DNA of 64,000 nt from an uncultured Gilliamella sp. (GTDB lineage Bacteria; Pseudomonadota; Gammaproteobacteria; Enterobacterales; Orbaceae), in the NCBI GenBank assembly GCA_945271295.1, contig CALYPG010000001.1, forward strand, positions 124,001 to 188,000, in the 5' to 3' direction. Shown here piece by piece: positions 40,821 through 50,804 of the stretch (position 1 is its first letter; every line of letters starts with the position of its first letter). A program made the translations under genes and the position numbers. The notes beneath the pieces are model-generated. The model was not told the origin of the DNA. It searched no databases and was given only the letters and a program-made list of their open reading frames with translations.

Positions 40821-41576
40821 ATGGCACAAATTATTAATTTAGGTCGTGTAGTTGGCAGAACAGGACCACGGGGTCCACAAGGTGAACAAGGTATCGAGGG
40901 GCCACAAGGGCCACAAGGCGAACAAGGCCCGCAAGGCATTCAAGGTCAACGGGGTTTAATAGGCCCGCAAGGGGAGCCGGGGCCTCGCGGTTTAACCGGT
41001 CCGCAAGGAGAGCCGGGGCCAGCAATTAAGTTAAGTTCTTCAATATACAGCGATGCCGAAAATGTAGCAGCCACATCGAAGGCGGTAAAAACCCTTAACG
41101 ATAAGGTTTCACCTATATATAATCACATGTGGTCCGTTAGTAACCCTCAAGATGGGCGTACGGAGATTATATCAGCAAACGGAAACTCGTGTTTTAGCAT
41201 CCGTGATGACGGTCGCTGTGGGCTTTGGTATGGGCCTGAAAATCGGTGGAAGTTTTTATTTGATCAGAGTGGAAATTTAGTAGCGGGCCGCGCGCCATCC
41301 TCAGCAGGGTTGGGGGTAGGTCAGAACTGGCAGTCTAGATTGAATAAAAGCGCCAGCGGAGTTACATTTACCAACACTACGGGCAGGCCTATCTTCGTTT
41401 TGGTGGTTACCGGGGCGGATGGAAACGGCTTGACAAGGGATATTCTGATTGTGAATGGCCTCAGTTTATTAACGGCCCCACAAACGTCGGGCTATACTGT
41501 ATGCGCAATTGTACCTGCTGGCGGAACGTACCGTTCGGAGGCTAGCAAAATTTTAAGTTGGCGTGAGTTAAAATAG
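40821..41576 (+). CDS. Second collagen-like tail protein, probable receptor-binding subunit
   Basis: 251 residues. Residues ~13-69 are uninterrupted Gly-X-Y repeats ([18 protein letters not shown]), then a linker ([19 protein letters not shown]) and a beta-rich C-terminal head ([17 protein letters not shown]). The collagen part should trimerise with or next to the collagen part of the preceding fibre. AGGAAAAAAA precedes the ATG. Receptor binding by the C-terminal head is inferred. Confidence 0.8.
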   Translation: MAQIINLGRVVGRTGPRGPQGEQGIEGPQGPQGEQGPQGIQGQRGLIGPQGEPGPRGLTGPQGEPGPAIKLSSSIYSDAENVAATSKAVKTLNDKVSPIYNHMWSVSNPQDGRTEIISANGNSCFSIRDDGRCGLWYGPENRWKFLFDQSGNLVAGRAPSSAGLGVGQNWQSRLNKSASGVTFTNTTGRPIFVLVVTGADGNGLTRDILIVNGLSLLTAPQTSGYTVCAIVPAGGTYRSEASKILSWRELK

Positions 41577-41586
41577 GGGTTACATT

Positions 41587-42009
41587 ATGAAATATTATAA
41601 AAATGGTAGTGATCAAGTTTTTGCATACGAAGCGGACGGCTCACAGGATGAATTCATCCCCGACGATCAGATATTGATATCGGAAAAAGTAGCGCAGGAA
41701 TTAATAAAAAAAATGCTGGACGCTAATTACGGGGAGTTTGTCCCGGATTCTGTTAGCAGATTTCAAATGATATCTATATTAAAAATAACAAAGTTTGAAG
41801 ATGGTACACCTATGTTTCAAGTAGTAGATGAATATATAAAATCGCTACATGATGAAACCGACGAGAATATTATCCTCAAAACCGCATGGGAGACCGCAAT
41901 GAGTTTTAACCGGGATTCGCTACCGGTACTAACCGCACAGCGGTTGTTAGGTTTGACGGATGCACAGGCGGATGAAATATTTAAAAAAGCATATGAAATA
42001 ACAACATAA
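41587..42009 (+). CDS. Tail fibre assembly-type protein
   Basis: 140 residues. KYYKNGSDQVFAYEADGSQD with an FIPDDQILISEKVAQE segment is the opening typical of phage tail-fibre assembly/tail accessory proteins that follow fibre genes. It is the last gene of the prophage, 86 bp before attR. Possible chaperone for the collagen-like fibre; distant similarity only. Confidence 0.65.
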   Translation: MKYYKNGSDQVFAYEADGSQDEFIPDDQILISEKVAQELIKKMLDANYGEFVPDSVSRFQMISILKITKFEDGTPMFQVVDEYIKSLHDETDENIILKTAWETAMSFNRDSLPVLTAQRLLGLTDAQADEIFKKAYEITT

Positions 42010-42018
42010 ATGCGTATA

Positions 42019-42038
42019 ACGGTATTATCTACGGTATT
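42019..42038. promoter_or_regulatory. Arm-type integrase sites, right end
   Basis: ACGGTATT occurs at 42019-42026 and 42031-42038 (12-bp step), the same heptamer as at 4274-4320 near attL. Placement on both prophage ends supports arm-site function. Confidence 0.6.
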
Positions 42039-42094
42039 TTATATAGATTTGTTTAAAACTTATAATAAATTAAAGTCATATATCTGCTGTTAGT

Positions 42095-42108
42095 TTCCTG
42101 CTGGGGTC
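42095..42108. repeat. attR core
   Basis: TTCCTGCTGGGGTC, the exact second copy of the tRNA-Arg 3' segment; marks the right prophage boundary. Confidence 0.9.
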
Positions 42109-42424
42109 AAGTTTCAATAAGTCCATAACGATTATGTTATGTGTAAAAAACGGTTTTTCCAACGTTAATATAAAAACCACAGGATAAATAAGGGCTATTT
42201 TTAGTTGTTTATTTTTGTGAGTATCATTAACAGTATTTTATTCGTATCATATATAATTCTTCTAAAATATATTATCTATCATGAAAATTAAAGCAGCTAA
42301 CGCATAAGATAAGTCTTATCACGTACTTTATTTTATAGTTTATTGCCCTAAAAGCTGTAACTTAATTAAAATTAATTGAATAAAGTGGGTATTAAACCTG
42401 TTATTACTAGATTTGATGAATAAA
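42109..42424. other. Intergenic region right of the prophage
   Basis: About 316 bp of very AT-rich DNA. I see no gene or convincing regulatory element in it. Confidence 0.6.
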
Positions 42425-42438
42425 ACCGCCGAAGCGGT
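42425..42438 (-). terminator. Terminator of the SPFH gene
   Basis: Stem ACCGC/GCGGT with a TTCG tetraloop on the minus strand, followed by TTTTATT. Confidence 0.85.
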
Positions 42439-42445
42439 GAAAATA

Positions 42446-43324
42446 TTATTTTTTTGTATCAATAAATGGTAGTGTCGAATTAGGTAATACTGTTTCTGGT
42501 AACTTACCATCCCATTTTTCAGCTTTAGTCAATTCAACTAGTGCTGAATTAGCTTGTAATGCCTGAGTTTTTGCTGTAATAGCTTTAGCTTCTGCTTCAC
42601 CTTTTAATATCACGGCTTCAGCCTCAGCTTTAGCTTGTGCTAGTGTACTATCTGCAATTGCTTGAGCCTTTGTAACTGCAATTTCTGCTGTGATTTTTTC
42701 TTTCTCCAGATTCTGTTTTTGTGTTTGAACTTCAACTTCAGCCTTCATTCTATCTTCTACGGACTGTTCATAAGCTCGTGAAAAATCGATATCCTCAATT
42801 TGTACAGACTCAACAATAATAGGGTAGTTTTCTAATGATTGTTTAATTGCATCATTCACATCTTTGGTTAGTTGTGCACGTTTTTGGACTGCCTCGATTG
42901 CGCTATAGTGACCAAATACGTTTTCTATTTGATTAGGTACTTGACGTTCAATTGTGTTAGATGACAATCCTTTTATATCTTTGAAGTTTAAATAAACACT
43001 TTCAACTTCACCGCTAGGCACTTTAAACGTTACAGATGCTTTAATTTTTGCCGGTTGCTGATCTTTACTGTAAGTCGATAATTCATTAAATGTTTGATTT
43101 TGGGTACGAGTGCTAATATATTTTACTGTATCAATAAAAGGCATTTTAAAATATAATCCAGCATCCACAGATCGGCAAATTGCACCATTGCGTAATTGAA
43201 TAGCTTTTTCACCTGCATCTACGGTATACCAACCAGAAAAGGCAATGTATACCCCAATTATAATAATAATTGCTATTAAAAAAATTTTACTCGGTGATAT
43301 CTTAGCAGCAATGGTTCCTTTCAT
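42446..43324 (-). CDS. SPFH/prohibitin-family membrane protein
   Basis: 292 residues from ATG 43324, which has AGGA six bases upstream; an ATG four codons earlier is less likely. One N-terminal membrane helix (IFLIAIIIIIGVYIAFSGW) then the SPFH domain (VDAGEKAIQLRNGAICRSV) and a long Ala/Glu/Lys coiled coil (AQAKAEAEAVILKGEAEAKA). Resembles HflC/prohibitin-like proteins that form large membrane rings and often modulate FtsH-type proteolysis or lipid microdomains. No partner gene (such as an NfeD) is adjacent. Confidence 0.88.
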   Translation of the reverse strand: MKGTIAAKISPSKIFLIAIIIIIGVYIAFSGWYTVDAGEKAIQLRNGAICRSVDAGLYFKMPFIDTVKYISTRTQNQTFNELSTYSKDQQPAKIKASVTFKVPSGEVESVYLNFKDIKGLSSNTIERQVPNQIENVFGHYSAIEAVQKRAQLTKDVNDAIKQSLENYPIIVESVQIEDIDFSRAYEQSVEDRMKAEVEVQTQKQNLEKEKITAEIAVTKAQAIADSTLAQAKAEAEAVILKGEAEAKAITAKTQALQANSALVELTKAEKWDGKLPETVLPNSTLPFIDTKK

Positions 43325-43336
43325 TTTGTTCCTCAT

Positions 43337-43804
43337 TTTTTATATTTTTACATAAGAATTAATAAAATAATAATTAGTAGCGCAAAGGTTACTTTGTTTA
43401 AAGACTATAGATTGAAATCCAAGTCAAAAATAAAAACGCTACATAAAGTCGTTAAGTCTATAACATATTGATTTTAAAATTTAATTTATTAAGCTGCAAG
43501 CTGTTTAATAAATTCTACACGTTCATAGCCATTAACTTTTTAATCAAACTATTTTTGTTTGATGTTAGGATTGATATAGTTGGTTTTATAAGGAATTGAA
43601 TCAGGCTAAGGCTGATAGGCGAAATACGTACTGTTCACTTACAGCATTTCATAAATGCCGATCGCATTATCAATCTGGTTGTTGCGCAGACTTTGCTACC
43701 CAGCTTAATTGCATGTAAAATAAGTTAATTTCTCTATAATAATCAATTAATTAACAGCAAAATTGCAAAGAAAATAACCAATAGGGAATATATAAAAATA
43801 AGAT
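43337..43804. other. Intergenic region between SPFH gene and tRNA-Val
   Basis: About 470 bp. It includes an AT-rich promoter zone. A part near 43600-43720 has higher GC and a faint coding look in minus frames with several stops; it may be a decayed fragment, but no gene can be supported. Confidence 0.4.
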
Positions 43805-43881
43805 TGGTACGCCCGGGTGGACTCGAACCACTGACCCCCACCATGTCAAGGTGATGCTCTAACCAACTGAGCTACGGGCGT
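43805..43881 (-). tRNA. tRNA-Val (anticodon GAC)
   Basis: 77 nt on the minus strand. Acceptor ACGCCCG/CGGGCGT, D loop AGTTGGTTAGAG, anticodon loop TTGACAT (GAC), T loop TTCGAGT, and an encoded CCA end. Confidence 0.95.
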
Positions 43882-44172
43882 ATATTTGAAACACGCAAAT
43901 ATTAGCTTCCAAATGACTTTCTATCAAGTAAAAAAATTAAAAATAGCCTGTTTTTTAGTCTATTAAACAAAATTGATTACAAAACAAGCGTTATCTCATC
44001 TTCGATTTGTTTTCTTTCGCAGTTATCTAATTTTTTTGAGACATTCTTTTATTTGTTTGGATTGAAGCCGTTTTAATATTTAATTGTAAATAAATATAAG
44101 TTCTCGGTGGTTTGTTTAGGTTAATTTAGCTATACTCAATCTATCTGTTAAGCATTTAGTGTTTAGGTTAGT

Positions 44173-46002
44173 ATGTCAATAAAAGATCGGATTGATGATG
44201 TTTTGCATAATGTTTTTGGCTATAAATCATTCCGGAATCAACAAAAAGAAATTATAGAATCAATTATTGATGGGCGAGATACATTAACAATTATTCCAAC
44301 AGGAGGCGGTAAATCATTATGTTATCAAATTCCTGCTGTTATTTTACCTAAAACTGCTTTGGTAATTTCTCCATTAATTTCATTAATGAAAGATCAGGTT
44401 GACCAATTATCCGCTAATGGTATTCCAGCAGCTTATCTTAATGCTACCCAGTCGTCTGATGAACAACATCGGGTTATTGAGCAGTACTTAAATCATACAA
44501 TAAAACTGTTATATATCTCGCCGGAACGATTAGCTGTTGCATCATTTTCGGCATTAATTGAGCAACATCATCCTTCATTAATAGCTATTGATGAAGCTCA
44601 TTGTATTTCTCAATGGGGACATGATTTTCGACCTGATTATCGTCAATTAGGGCAACTTTCACTGCGCTTTCCAAATTTGCCTATTGTTGCGTTAACGGCA
44701 ACTGCCGATAAAATGACACAGACAGATATTATTCACCAACTCAACTTAGTCGATCCCTTAATAGTGGTGCGAAGTTTTGATCGTCCTAATATTCGTTACA
44801 CAGTTGTGGAAAAATTTAATCCTACTGAACAACTGGTTTCTTTTATTGAAACCCAAAAAGGCAATAGTGGCATTGTTTATTGTTCAAGTCGTTCTCGAGT
44901 TGAAGATATGACTACCCGATTAGCTGCGCGGGGGTTTTCGGTCATTGCTTATCATGCAGGATTAACTAACCATGAACGTCAACAAGCACAAGAATCTTTT
45001 TTAAAAGATGATGTACAAATTATTGTAGCAACGGTGGCTTTTGGTATGGGTATTAATAAACCCAATGTTCGTTTTGTGGTTCATGCTGATTGCCCTCGAA
45101 CTATTGAAGCTTATTACCAAGAAACAGGGCGAGCAGGGCGTGATGGTGTGCCAGCTGAGGCGCTGTTGTTATTTAATAGCCAAGATCTCAATTGGTATCA
45201 TCGGCAAATCGCCGAAAAAATGGATGGTGCACATAAAGATGTTGAATTGCATAAGATTAATGCAATGGAATCATTTGCACAAAGCTTGACTTGTAGAAGA
45301 ATAGTATTACTAAATTATTTTGGTGAAAATCGTACTGAACCTTGTAATAATTGTGATATTTGTCTTTACCCACCAGAACTCTATGATGGTTTAATTGATG
45401 CACAAAAAGTCCTATCATGTGTTTATCGGGTAGAACAATGTTATGGTGCCCAATATATTGTAGATGTTCTGCGAGGGTCTGCGCGTTCACAAATTAAAGA
45501 CAATGGACATGATAAATTATCTGTTTATGGTATTGGCAAAAAAAATTCATCTGATTATTGGTTAAGTGTAATTAGACAATTAATTCATCTTGGTTATTTG
45601 AGTCAAAATATCGCGACTTACACAACACTACAGTTAACCTCTAACGCTCGCCGAATACTACGTGGTGAAATTAACTTAACGTTGGCTAAACCACGCTTGG
45701 AAATTGTTAAGAAAAGCCGCTTAAATCGTTATGCTAGAGCAATTAATTTGACCACTATTTTATCTTATGAAGAGCGAATCTTATTTAATAACCTAAAAAG
45801 GCTTCGAAAAGATATTGCAGATGTTGAAGATATTGCTCCTTATATTATCTTTAGTGATGCTACATTACTTGAAATGGTACAAACTATGCCGGAAAATAAA
45901 AAAGAATTACTCAATATAACAGGTGTGGGTAATATTAAACTAGAAAAATATGGATCACTATTTTTAGACGAGATTAATAATTTCATTATCAAAAATATAT
46001 AA
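44173..46002 (+). CDS. recQ: ATP-dependent DNA helicase RecQ
   Basis: 609 residues, the same length as E. coli RecQ. Unwinds DNA 3'-5' in RecF-pathway recombination and fork repair. Motif [13 protein letters not shown] (~50-61), [15 protein letters not shown] (~145-160), motif [12 protein letters not shown] (~317-326), a zinc-binding cysteine set (CRR...CNNCDIC, ~373-400), winged helix, and a C-terminal HRDC domain ([20 protein letters not shown]). Isolated gene with its own AT-rich promoter region. Confidence 0.97.
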   Translation: MSIKDRIDDVLHNVFGYKSFRNQQKEIIESIIDGRDTLTIIPTGGGKSLCYQIPAVILPKTALVISPLISLMKDQVDQLSANGIPAAYLNATQSSDEQHRVIEQYLNHTIKLLYISPERLAVASFSALIEQHHPSLIAIDEAHCISQWGHDFRPDYRQLGQLSLRFPNLPIVALTATADKMTQTDIIHQLNLVDPLIVVRSFDRPNIRYTVVEKFNPTEQLVSFIETQKGNSGIVYCSSRSRVEDMTTRLAARGFSVIAYHAGLTNHERQQAQESFLKDDVQIIVATVAFGMGINKPNVRFVVHADCPRTIEAYYQETGRAGRDGVPAEALLLFNSQDLNWYHRQIAEKMDGAHKDVELHKINAMESFAQSLTCRRIVLLNYFGENRTEPCNNCDICLYPPELYDGLIDAQKVLSCVYRVEQCYGAQYIVDVLRGSARSQIKDNGHDKLSVYGIGKKNSSDYWLSVIRQLIHLGYLSQNIATYTTLQLTSNARRILRGEINLTLAKPRLEIVKKSRLNRYARAINLTTILSYEERILFNNLKRLRKDIADVEDIAPYIIFSDATLLEMVQTMPENKKELLNITGVGNIKLEKYGSLFLDEINNFIIKNI

Positions 46003-46009
46003 TCATTAA

Positions 46010-46039
46010 AAATTAAATTAAATTAAATTAAATTAAATT
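46010..46039. repeat. (AAATT)6 microsatellite upstream of the permease gene
   Basis: Six exact tandem AAATT pentamers between recQ and the permease gene, about 80 bp before the start codon. Slippage here could change promoter spacing. Confidence 0.9.
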
Positions 46040-46120
46040 TAAGTATTAGCATTTATATCTAAATAGGTATAATTTTTCTAAGCAAATAAGTAATTAACAA
46101 CTATAAAAATGGAGTTTTTT

Positions 46121-47371
46121 ATGTCATTAATAAACGACATGCCACAAATGTTAGCATTAGTGCTATTATTGATCATCCTTTATCTTGGCGATATTGTCTC
46201 TACACGAACCAAAGCATGGATTCCTTCCGTATTTGTTTGTGCGGTACTATTTTTATTAGGCTATTGGACTTTTTTCCCAGTTGATATTGTGGCACGAGCT
46301 GGCATACCTAATGTCGTAGCTGTCATGTTTATGTACCTACTAATTGTCAATATGGGTACATTGCTATCAGTAAAAGAGTTATTACGCCAATGGAAGACAA
46401 TTTTAATCTCACTTGCTGGCATTATCGGTATAATCATTATTACAATTATTATCGGATATTTATTCTTTGACCGTAATACGATAATAGTGGCCATTCCACC
46501 GTTAGTAGGTGGTATTGTCTCTGCTATTATTATGGCTAAAGGTGCAGCTGATGCCGGATTAGATAACTTAGCGGTGTTTGCCATTATTATCTATGTAATG
46601 CAAGGATTTATTGGTTATCCCCTTACATCAATTATGCTTAAACGAGAAGGGCGTAAAGTCTTACAAAAATATCATGCTGGAACTTGGTCATCAAAGGAAG
46701 ATGCTAAAGCTAGCTTAGAAAGCAAAGAAGAAGTTACAACTGACGAAAATCCAATGCCACATTTATTTGCTAGCATTCCAGCTCGTTATAACTCCTCTTA
46801 TTTCATCTTTTTACGTATTGCAACTGTAGGCTTTTTAGCTTATTTTTGTTCAGAAGTTCTAAAACCGATTGTTAGTGTTAGTCCTTTCGTTTTGTGTTTA
46901 TTATTTGGTGTCATTGCCTCATCATTTGGTTTTTTGGAACGTCATCCTTTAAAAAAAGCAGGTGGTTTTGGTCTGGCAGTAATGGGATTAATGCTGTTTA
47001 TTTTTAACACCCTTAGCAAAGCTACCCCACAGATGTTAATTGATCTTATTACTCCTCTTGTTGTCTTCATTTTAGCTGCTGTTGTGGGAATGTTTATTTT
47101 TTCTATCATCGTAGGATGGGCACTAAAAGTAAGTAAAGAAATGGCTTTTTCCATCGCATTGACTGCGCTATATGGCTTCCCTGCTGATTATATTATCACC
47201 AACGAAGTGATTAATAATTTGACCAACGATCAGACTGAAAAAGATATTCTTACCAGCCACATGTTACCGCCGATGTTAATTGGTGGATTTATATCAGTGA
47301 CGATTGTATCAGTTGTACTTGCTGGGGTAATGGTTAACATGATTGTAGGGCCTTTAACCCCTATCAATTAA
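46121..47371 (+). CDS. Multi-pass membrane transporter, likely partner of the M20 hydrolase
   Basis: 416 residues from ATG 46121, which has GGAG six bases upstream; the frame extends four codons further but without a ribosome site. About ten to twelve hydrophobic helices (such as MLALVLLLIILYLGDIVS, LISLAGIIGIIIITIIIGYL, FILAAVVGMFIFSIIVGWAL) with a charged cytoplasmic loop near 190-215. Gly-rich PPLVGGIVSAIIMAKGAADA could line a substrate path. Layout is reminiscent of GltS-like symporters. The hydrolase follows 38 bp later, so import of an N-acyl amino acid or peptide is inferred. Confidence 0.7.
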   Translation: MSLINDMPQMLALVLLLIILYLGDIVSTRTKAWIPSVFVCAVLFLLGYWTFFPVDIVARAGIPNVVAVMFMYLLIVNMGTLLSVKELLRQWKTILISLAGIIGIIIITIIIGYLFFDRNTIIVAIPPLVGGIVSAIIMAKGAADAGLDNLAVFAIIIYVMQGFIGYPLTSIMLKREGRKVLQKYHAGTWSSKEDAKASLESKEEVTTDENPMPHLFASIPARYNSSYFIFLRIATVGFLAYFCSEVLKPIVSVSPFVLCLLFGVIASSFGFLERHPLKKAGGFGLAVMGLMLFIFNTLSKATPQMLIDLITPLVVFILAAVVGMFIFSIIVGWALKVSKEMAFSIALTALYGFPADYIITNEVINNLTNDQTEKDILTSHMLPPMLIGGFISVTIVSVVLAGVMVNMIVGPLTPIN

Positions 47372-47409
47372 ATTGGACTTGAACTAATTGAAATATAAAA
47401 GGTATAAAA

Positions 47410-48591
47410 ATGATAAATCAAGAAATCAAAACATTAATCAAGCAAAATGTTGCTGATATGATCGCTTTTCGTCGTGACTTACACCGCCATCCAGAATTGC
47501 CATGGGAAGAGTTTAGAACTACAGATAAAATTGCTGAACAGCTCGATAAAATTGGTATTCCTTATCGCCGTACTAAACCAACAGGTATTATAGCTGAAAT
47601 TCAAGGTGGTAAACCAGGCAAAAGGATTTTATTAAGAGCAGATATTGATGCCTTACCAGTACAAGAATTAAGTAAAAATATTGATTACAAATCTACAATT
47701 GATGGCAAAATGCATGCTTGTGGGCACGATACTCATGCTTCTATGTTACTTAATGCTGCTAATGCACTCTATGCAATTCGTGATCAATTAAAAGGTAATG
47801 TTAGATTGGTATTCCAACCAGCCGAAGAAATTGCCCAAGGTGCAAAAGGTATGATTGAACAAGGCGTTCTTGAAGGTGTTGATAAAGCCTTTGGTATGCA
47901 TATTTGGTCATTAATGCCAGTAGGTAAAGTTTCTTGTGTGGTGGGTTCAAGTTTTGCATCTGCTGACATACTAACTGTTCGTTTTAAAGGCAAGGGGGGG
48001 CATGGTTCAATGCCACACGATACGGTTGATGCGGTGATGGTAGCATCAGCGTTTGTGATGAATGTGCAAGCGATTGTCTCGAGAGAAATTGCCCCACTCG
48101 ATCCAGCAGTTGTAACGATTGGGCGGATGGAAGTGGGTACACGTTTTAATGTTATTGCCGAAAATGCAGTGCTTGAAGGTACAGTACGTTGTTTCAATGT
48201 TGCAGTACGCGATAAAATTGAAGCAGCAATCCGACGTTATGCTAATCAGGTTGCTTCTATGTACCGCGCAACTGCTGAGGTAGAATACGTTTATGGAACC
48301 TTGCCAGTCATTAACGAGAAAGAAAGTGCATTATTAGCTCAAAAAGTCATTGTAGAATCATTTGGTGAAGATACACTATATTTCGAACCACCAACTACAG
48401 GTGGTGAAGACTTTAGTTATTATACTGAAAATATTCCCGGTGCATTTGCTTTAGTTGGTTCAGGTAATCCAGATAAAGATACGCAATGGCCACATCATCA
48501 TGGTTGTTTTAATGTTGATGAAGATGGCATGAAAGTAGGCGCAGAGCTTTATGCACAATATGCATGGGCATATTTGAACGAGCAGAACTAA
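47410..48591 (+). CDS. M20-family amidohydrolase (hippurate/IAA-amino acid hydrolase type)
   Basis: 393 residues. Metal-dependent hydrolase of N-acyl amino acids. Metal ligands appear as HACGHDTHASML (~98-109) and FQPAEEIAQGAKGMIEQG (~136-153), the dimerisation-domain motif GKGGHGSMPHDTVDA, and the last ligand in TTGGEDFSYY. Typical length for the family. Forms a likely two-gene operon with the preceding transporter; the native substrate cannot be told. Confidence 0.92.
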   Translation: MINQEIKTLIKQNVADMIAFRRDLHRHPELPWEEFRTTDKIAEQLDKIGIPYRRTKPTGIIAEIQGGKPGKRILLRADIDALPVQELSKNIDYKSTIDGKMHACGHDTHASMLLNAANALYAIRDQLKGNVRLVFQPAEEIAQGAKGMIEQGVLEGVDKAFGMHIWSLMPVGKVSCVVGSSFASADILTVRFKGKGGHGSMPHDTVDAVMVASAFVMNVQAIVSREIAPLDPAVVTIGRMEVGTRFNVIAENAVLEGTVRCFNVAVRDKIEAAIRRYANQVASMYRATAEVEYVYGTLPVINEKESALLAQKVIVESFGEDTLYFEPPTTGGEDFSYYTENIPGAFALVGSGNPDKDTQWPHHHGCFNVDEDGMKVGAELYAQYAWAYLNEQN

Positions 48592-48600
48592 ATTATAATT

Positions 48601-48636
48601 AAACCAATCGCTAAATTGGTTAATAGTGATTGGTTT
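48601..48636 (+). terminator. Possible terminator after the amidohydrolase gene
   Basis: AAACCAATC pairs with GATTGGTTT (48628-48636); followed by a broken T-rich stretch. Moderate support. Confidence 0.5.
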
Positions 48637-48718
48637 GGAATATTAATTTTCTTTAAGCAGCTTTTTTATTTATTAATTTAGTTAATCAGATATTCATATG
48701 GAAATTTAAATAAAATTG

Positions 48719-48754
48719 AACCCGATAATGCCTCGCATACCGGGTTTATTTTGC
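48719..48754. terminator. Intergenic hairpin, probable terminator
   Basis: AACCCG/CGGGTT (48719-48724, 48741-48746) with inner ATGC/GCAT; TTTATTTT follows on the plus strand and an AT-rich run on the minus strand. Located between convergent transcripts. Confidence 0.6.
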
Positions 48755-48816
48755 AAAGTAAATTAATACGTTATAATATGAGAACAAGTCATTTTTACTA
48801 AGTACTTCTTATTATT

Positions 48817-50172
48817 CTATAACAGCCGTTTAATAATTCTGTCAACTTTAATACGACTTAATCGTTTGATTAGTTTGCGTACATTTTTTGGGTAAAATTG
48901 GCTGGCTTGAATTTGTTGAAAGTGTGTAACTAACGTAGTCTTGTCGCGTATTGTGTTCAGTTCTTGGATAAATTGATGTTGTAATTCCTGTTTAGGATCG
49001 TGGACTAAAATTCCATTTTCTAGATCTAATCGCCAAGCTCTTGGATTGAGATTATTACCAGTTATCAATACCCATTCATTATCAACCCAAATACCTTTTA
49101 AGTGATAAGTCTGTTCTTGGTCTTTCCATAACCGAATGATCAGTTGTTGTTTATCAACAAAAGATTGTAATCGTTCAATGAAGTTCCTTAAATTGATCTC
49201 ATATAGATAAGGTAAGCCACCAGAAATATTAAATGGTTTATCTTCCGGAATATAAAAATCATTAGCAACTTTATCCCCAATTATAATTTCAACTTGGCAA
49301 CCTTTACGAAGTAATCGAATAATATCTCGTATCAAAATATTAGGTAGATTAAAATATGGAGTACACAATATTATTTTTTGTTGGGTTGTGTTAATCAAAT
49401 GATGAATGATTTTATTTAGTTGATTATTACGACCTAATCCCGAAATTGGTGATACTGATAAGACATCATTATCAGCATCACCAGTATATTGATATTTAGC
49501 ATCCATAAGATGTTGGCGTAACGCTTTGATCTCGGTTTTAATCTGTTTGCGAGTTTTGTGTTCAGCAATATCTAATCGTTGTAACCCATCGAATGGTAAA
49601 AAGTGATTATTTACATAGGTCACCATGCTGTCGGCTAAAACTTTATTGGTGATAAAGTGATAACGATCATAACGATATTTATCAAGTTTATGTAAATAGA
49701 CATTATTGATACTGGCACCGCTGTAAATTACAGTGTCATCAATGATATAGCCTTTAAGATGTAACACGCCAAGAACTTCACGGCGATTAACCGGCACACC
49801 ATAAATCGGGATATCAATATCGGGGTGTTGTTGTTTAAGTTGGTAATAATAACGCGCATTGGTTTGAGTTTTGTCATCACCAATTCTGCCACGTTGCGCT
49901 CTATGCCAGTCAACAAATATTTTTATATCTAGATTTGGTCGCTGTTGTTTGATTTGATAAAGCGCGTCGAGTATTTCTTTTCCAGCTTCATCGCGTTCGA
50001 GGTAGAGCGCAACGATATAAATTCGATGTTGTGCTTGATAAATATTTTCTAATAAAGCTAAACGATAAGCCTTGGCATCATAGACAATACGATATGAATT
50101 GGCATTTTGCTGAATTTTAGCCAATTCATTAAGATGCTTTTGATGATTATATTTTATAAATGGTATTCGCAT
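48817..50172 (-). CDS. pssA: Phosphatidylserine synthase (CDP-diacylglycerol-serine O-phosphatidyltransferase)
   Basis: 451 residues, identical in length to E. coli PssA. It makes phosphatidylserine, the precursor of phosphatidylethanolamine, at the membrane surface. Two phospholipase D-type motifs: HLKGYIIDD (~136) and HLKGIWVDNEWVLITGNN (~355-372). Conserved blocks VDWHRAQRGRIG and GDADNDVLSVSPISGLG are also present. Basic, membrane-binding C-terminus (RKLIKRLSRIKVDRIIKRLL). Confidence 0.97.
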   Translation of the reverse strand: MRIPFIKYNHQKHLNELAKIQQNANSYRIVYDAKAYRLALLENIYQAQHRIYIVALYLERDEAGKEILDALYQIKQQRPNLDIKIFVDWHRAQRGRIGDDKTQTNARYYYQLKQQHPDIDIPIYGVPVNRREVLGVLHLKGYIIDDTVIYSGASINNVYLHKLDKYRYDRYHFITNKVLADSMVTYVNNHFLPFDGLQRLDIAEHKTRKQIKTEIKALRQHLMDAKYQYTGDADNDVLSVSPISGLGRNNQLNKIIHHLINTTQQKIILCTPYFNLPNILIRDIIRLLRKGCQVEIIIGDKVANDFYIPEDKPFNISGGLPYLYEINLRNFIERLQSFVDKQQLIIRLWKDQEQTYHLKGIWVDNEWVLITGNNLNPRAWRLDLENGILVHDPKQELQHQFIQELNTIRDKTTLVTHFQQIQASQFYPKNVRKLIKRLSRIKVDRIIKRLL

Positions 50173-50388
50173 AATTCATTATTATTGTAACTAGCTTAAT
50201 TTTGTAGAATAGCACACTTTAAGCCAGAAAATAACCTCATTTTTATACAGTTTGTGATAATAATTACGCATAAAACACAACAATGAAGTACAGGTGAAAA
50301 GTTAGTTTTCTGAAATAATTAAAAGAAATTATAATTTTCTTTCATATTATTTATTATCACATCAATATAAACAAAAAAATATTAACTA

Positions 50389-50703
50389 TCATGGTAAATC
50401 TTTATAATCAATATTATCTAATCCATCATGGTACCAACGGAGAATCTTGAAATCAATAATATCATCAGGGACTTCCGCTATTGTTCCTATCATTCCTTTT
50501 TTCTCATCTCCGACAAAAATATATTCATTTTCCTCTTCTTCAATTTTTCTATAAAATTCAGCTAATAATGCTGTGTTTTCTCCCGGTATCCACTTACCAA
50601 AATAAAAAAAATTATCAATTTGCCCATTTAATAAATAACCAATAAATTGTTTTTTCCAAAAAACTTTTTCTTTATCCATTTCATTTACCTTTTCTTTTGA
50701 CAT
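50389..50703 (-). CDS. Small acidic protein, orphan immunity-like
   Basis: 104 residues, not recognised. Acidic with DNFFYFGKWIPGENTALLA and DDIIDFKILRWYHDGLDNI. Size, charge and setting among other small unrelated AT-rich genes resemble immunity proteins of contact-dependent or T6SS toxins, but no toxin gene is present. SD and ATG at 50703 are plausible (an ATG nine codons in is the alternative). Confidence 0.55.
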   Translation of the reverse strand: MSKEKVNEMDKEKVFWKKQFIGYLLNGQIDNFFYFGKWIPGENTALLAEFYRKIEEEENEYIFVGDEKKGMIGTIAEVPDDIIDFKILRWYHDGLDNIDYKDLP

Positions 50704-50804
50704 CCATTATTTCAAATCCAGACTTACTTTTTCTTTACCTTTTGCTGCTATATAGAGATCTTTTATTTCATTTATAAAAAAACGAACAACTTAAATCTAA
50801 ACAT

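Larger units (their letters stand above)
4141..42108. mobile_element. Complete temperate podovirus-type prophage (~38 kb)
   Basis: Bounded by the 14-bp repeat TTCCTGCTGGGGTC, which on the left is the 3' end of tRNA-Arg. Contents in order: integrase, excisionase, leftward replication/recombination operon, S24 repressor and divergent mini-HTH gene, primase-helicase, iterons, an accessory anti-CRISPR-like locus, then a rightward structural and lysis operon with T7-type virion genes. No phage RNA polymerase is present. I see no disrupted essential gene, so it may be inducible. The class resembles temperate podoviruses with a family A polymerase and DUF2800/DUF2815 genes. Confidence 0.95.

Noticed and set aside
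43600-43720. Possible transposase or other gene remnant
   Set aside because: Only short fragments between stops; no recognisable motif or terminal repeat.
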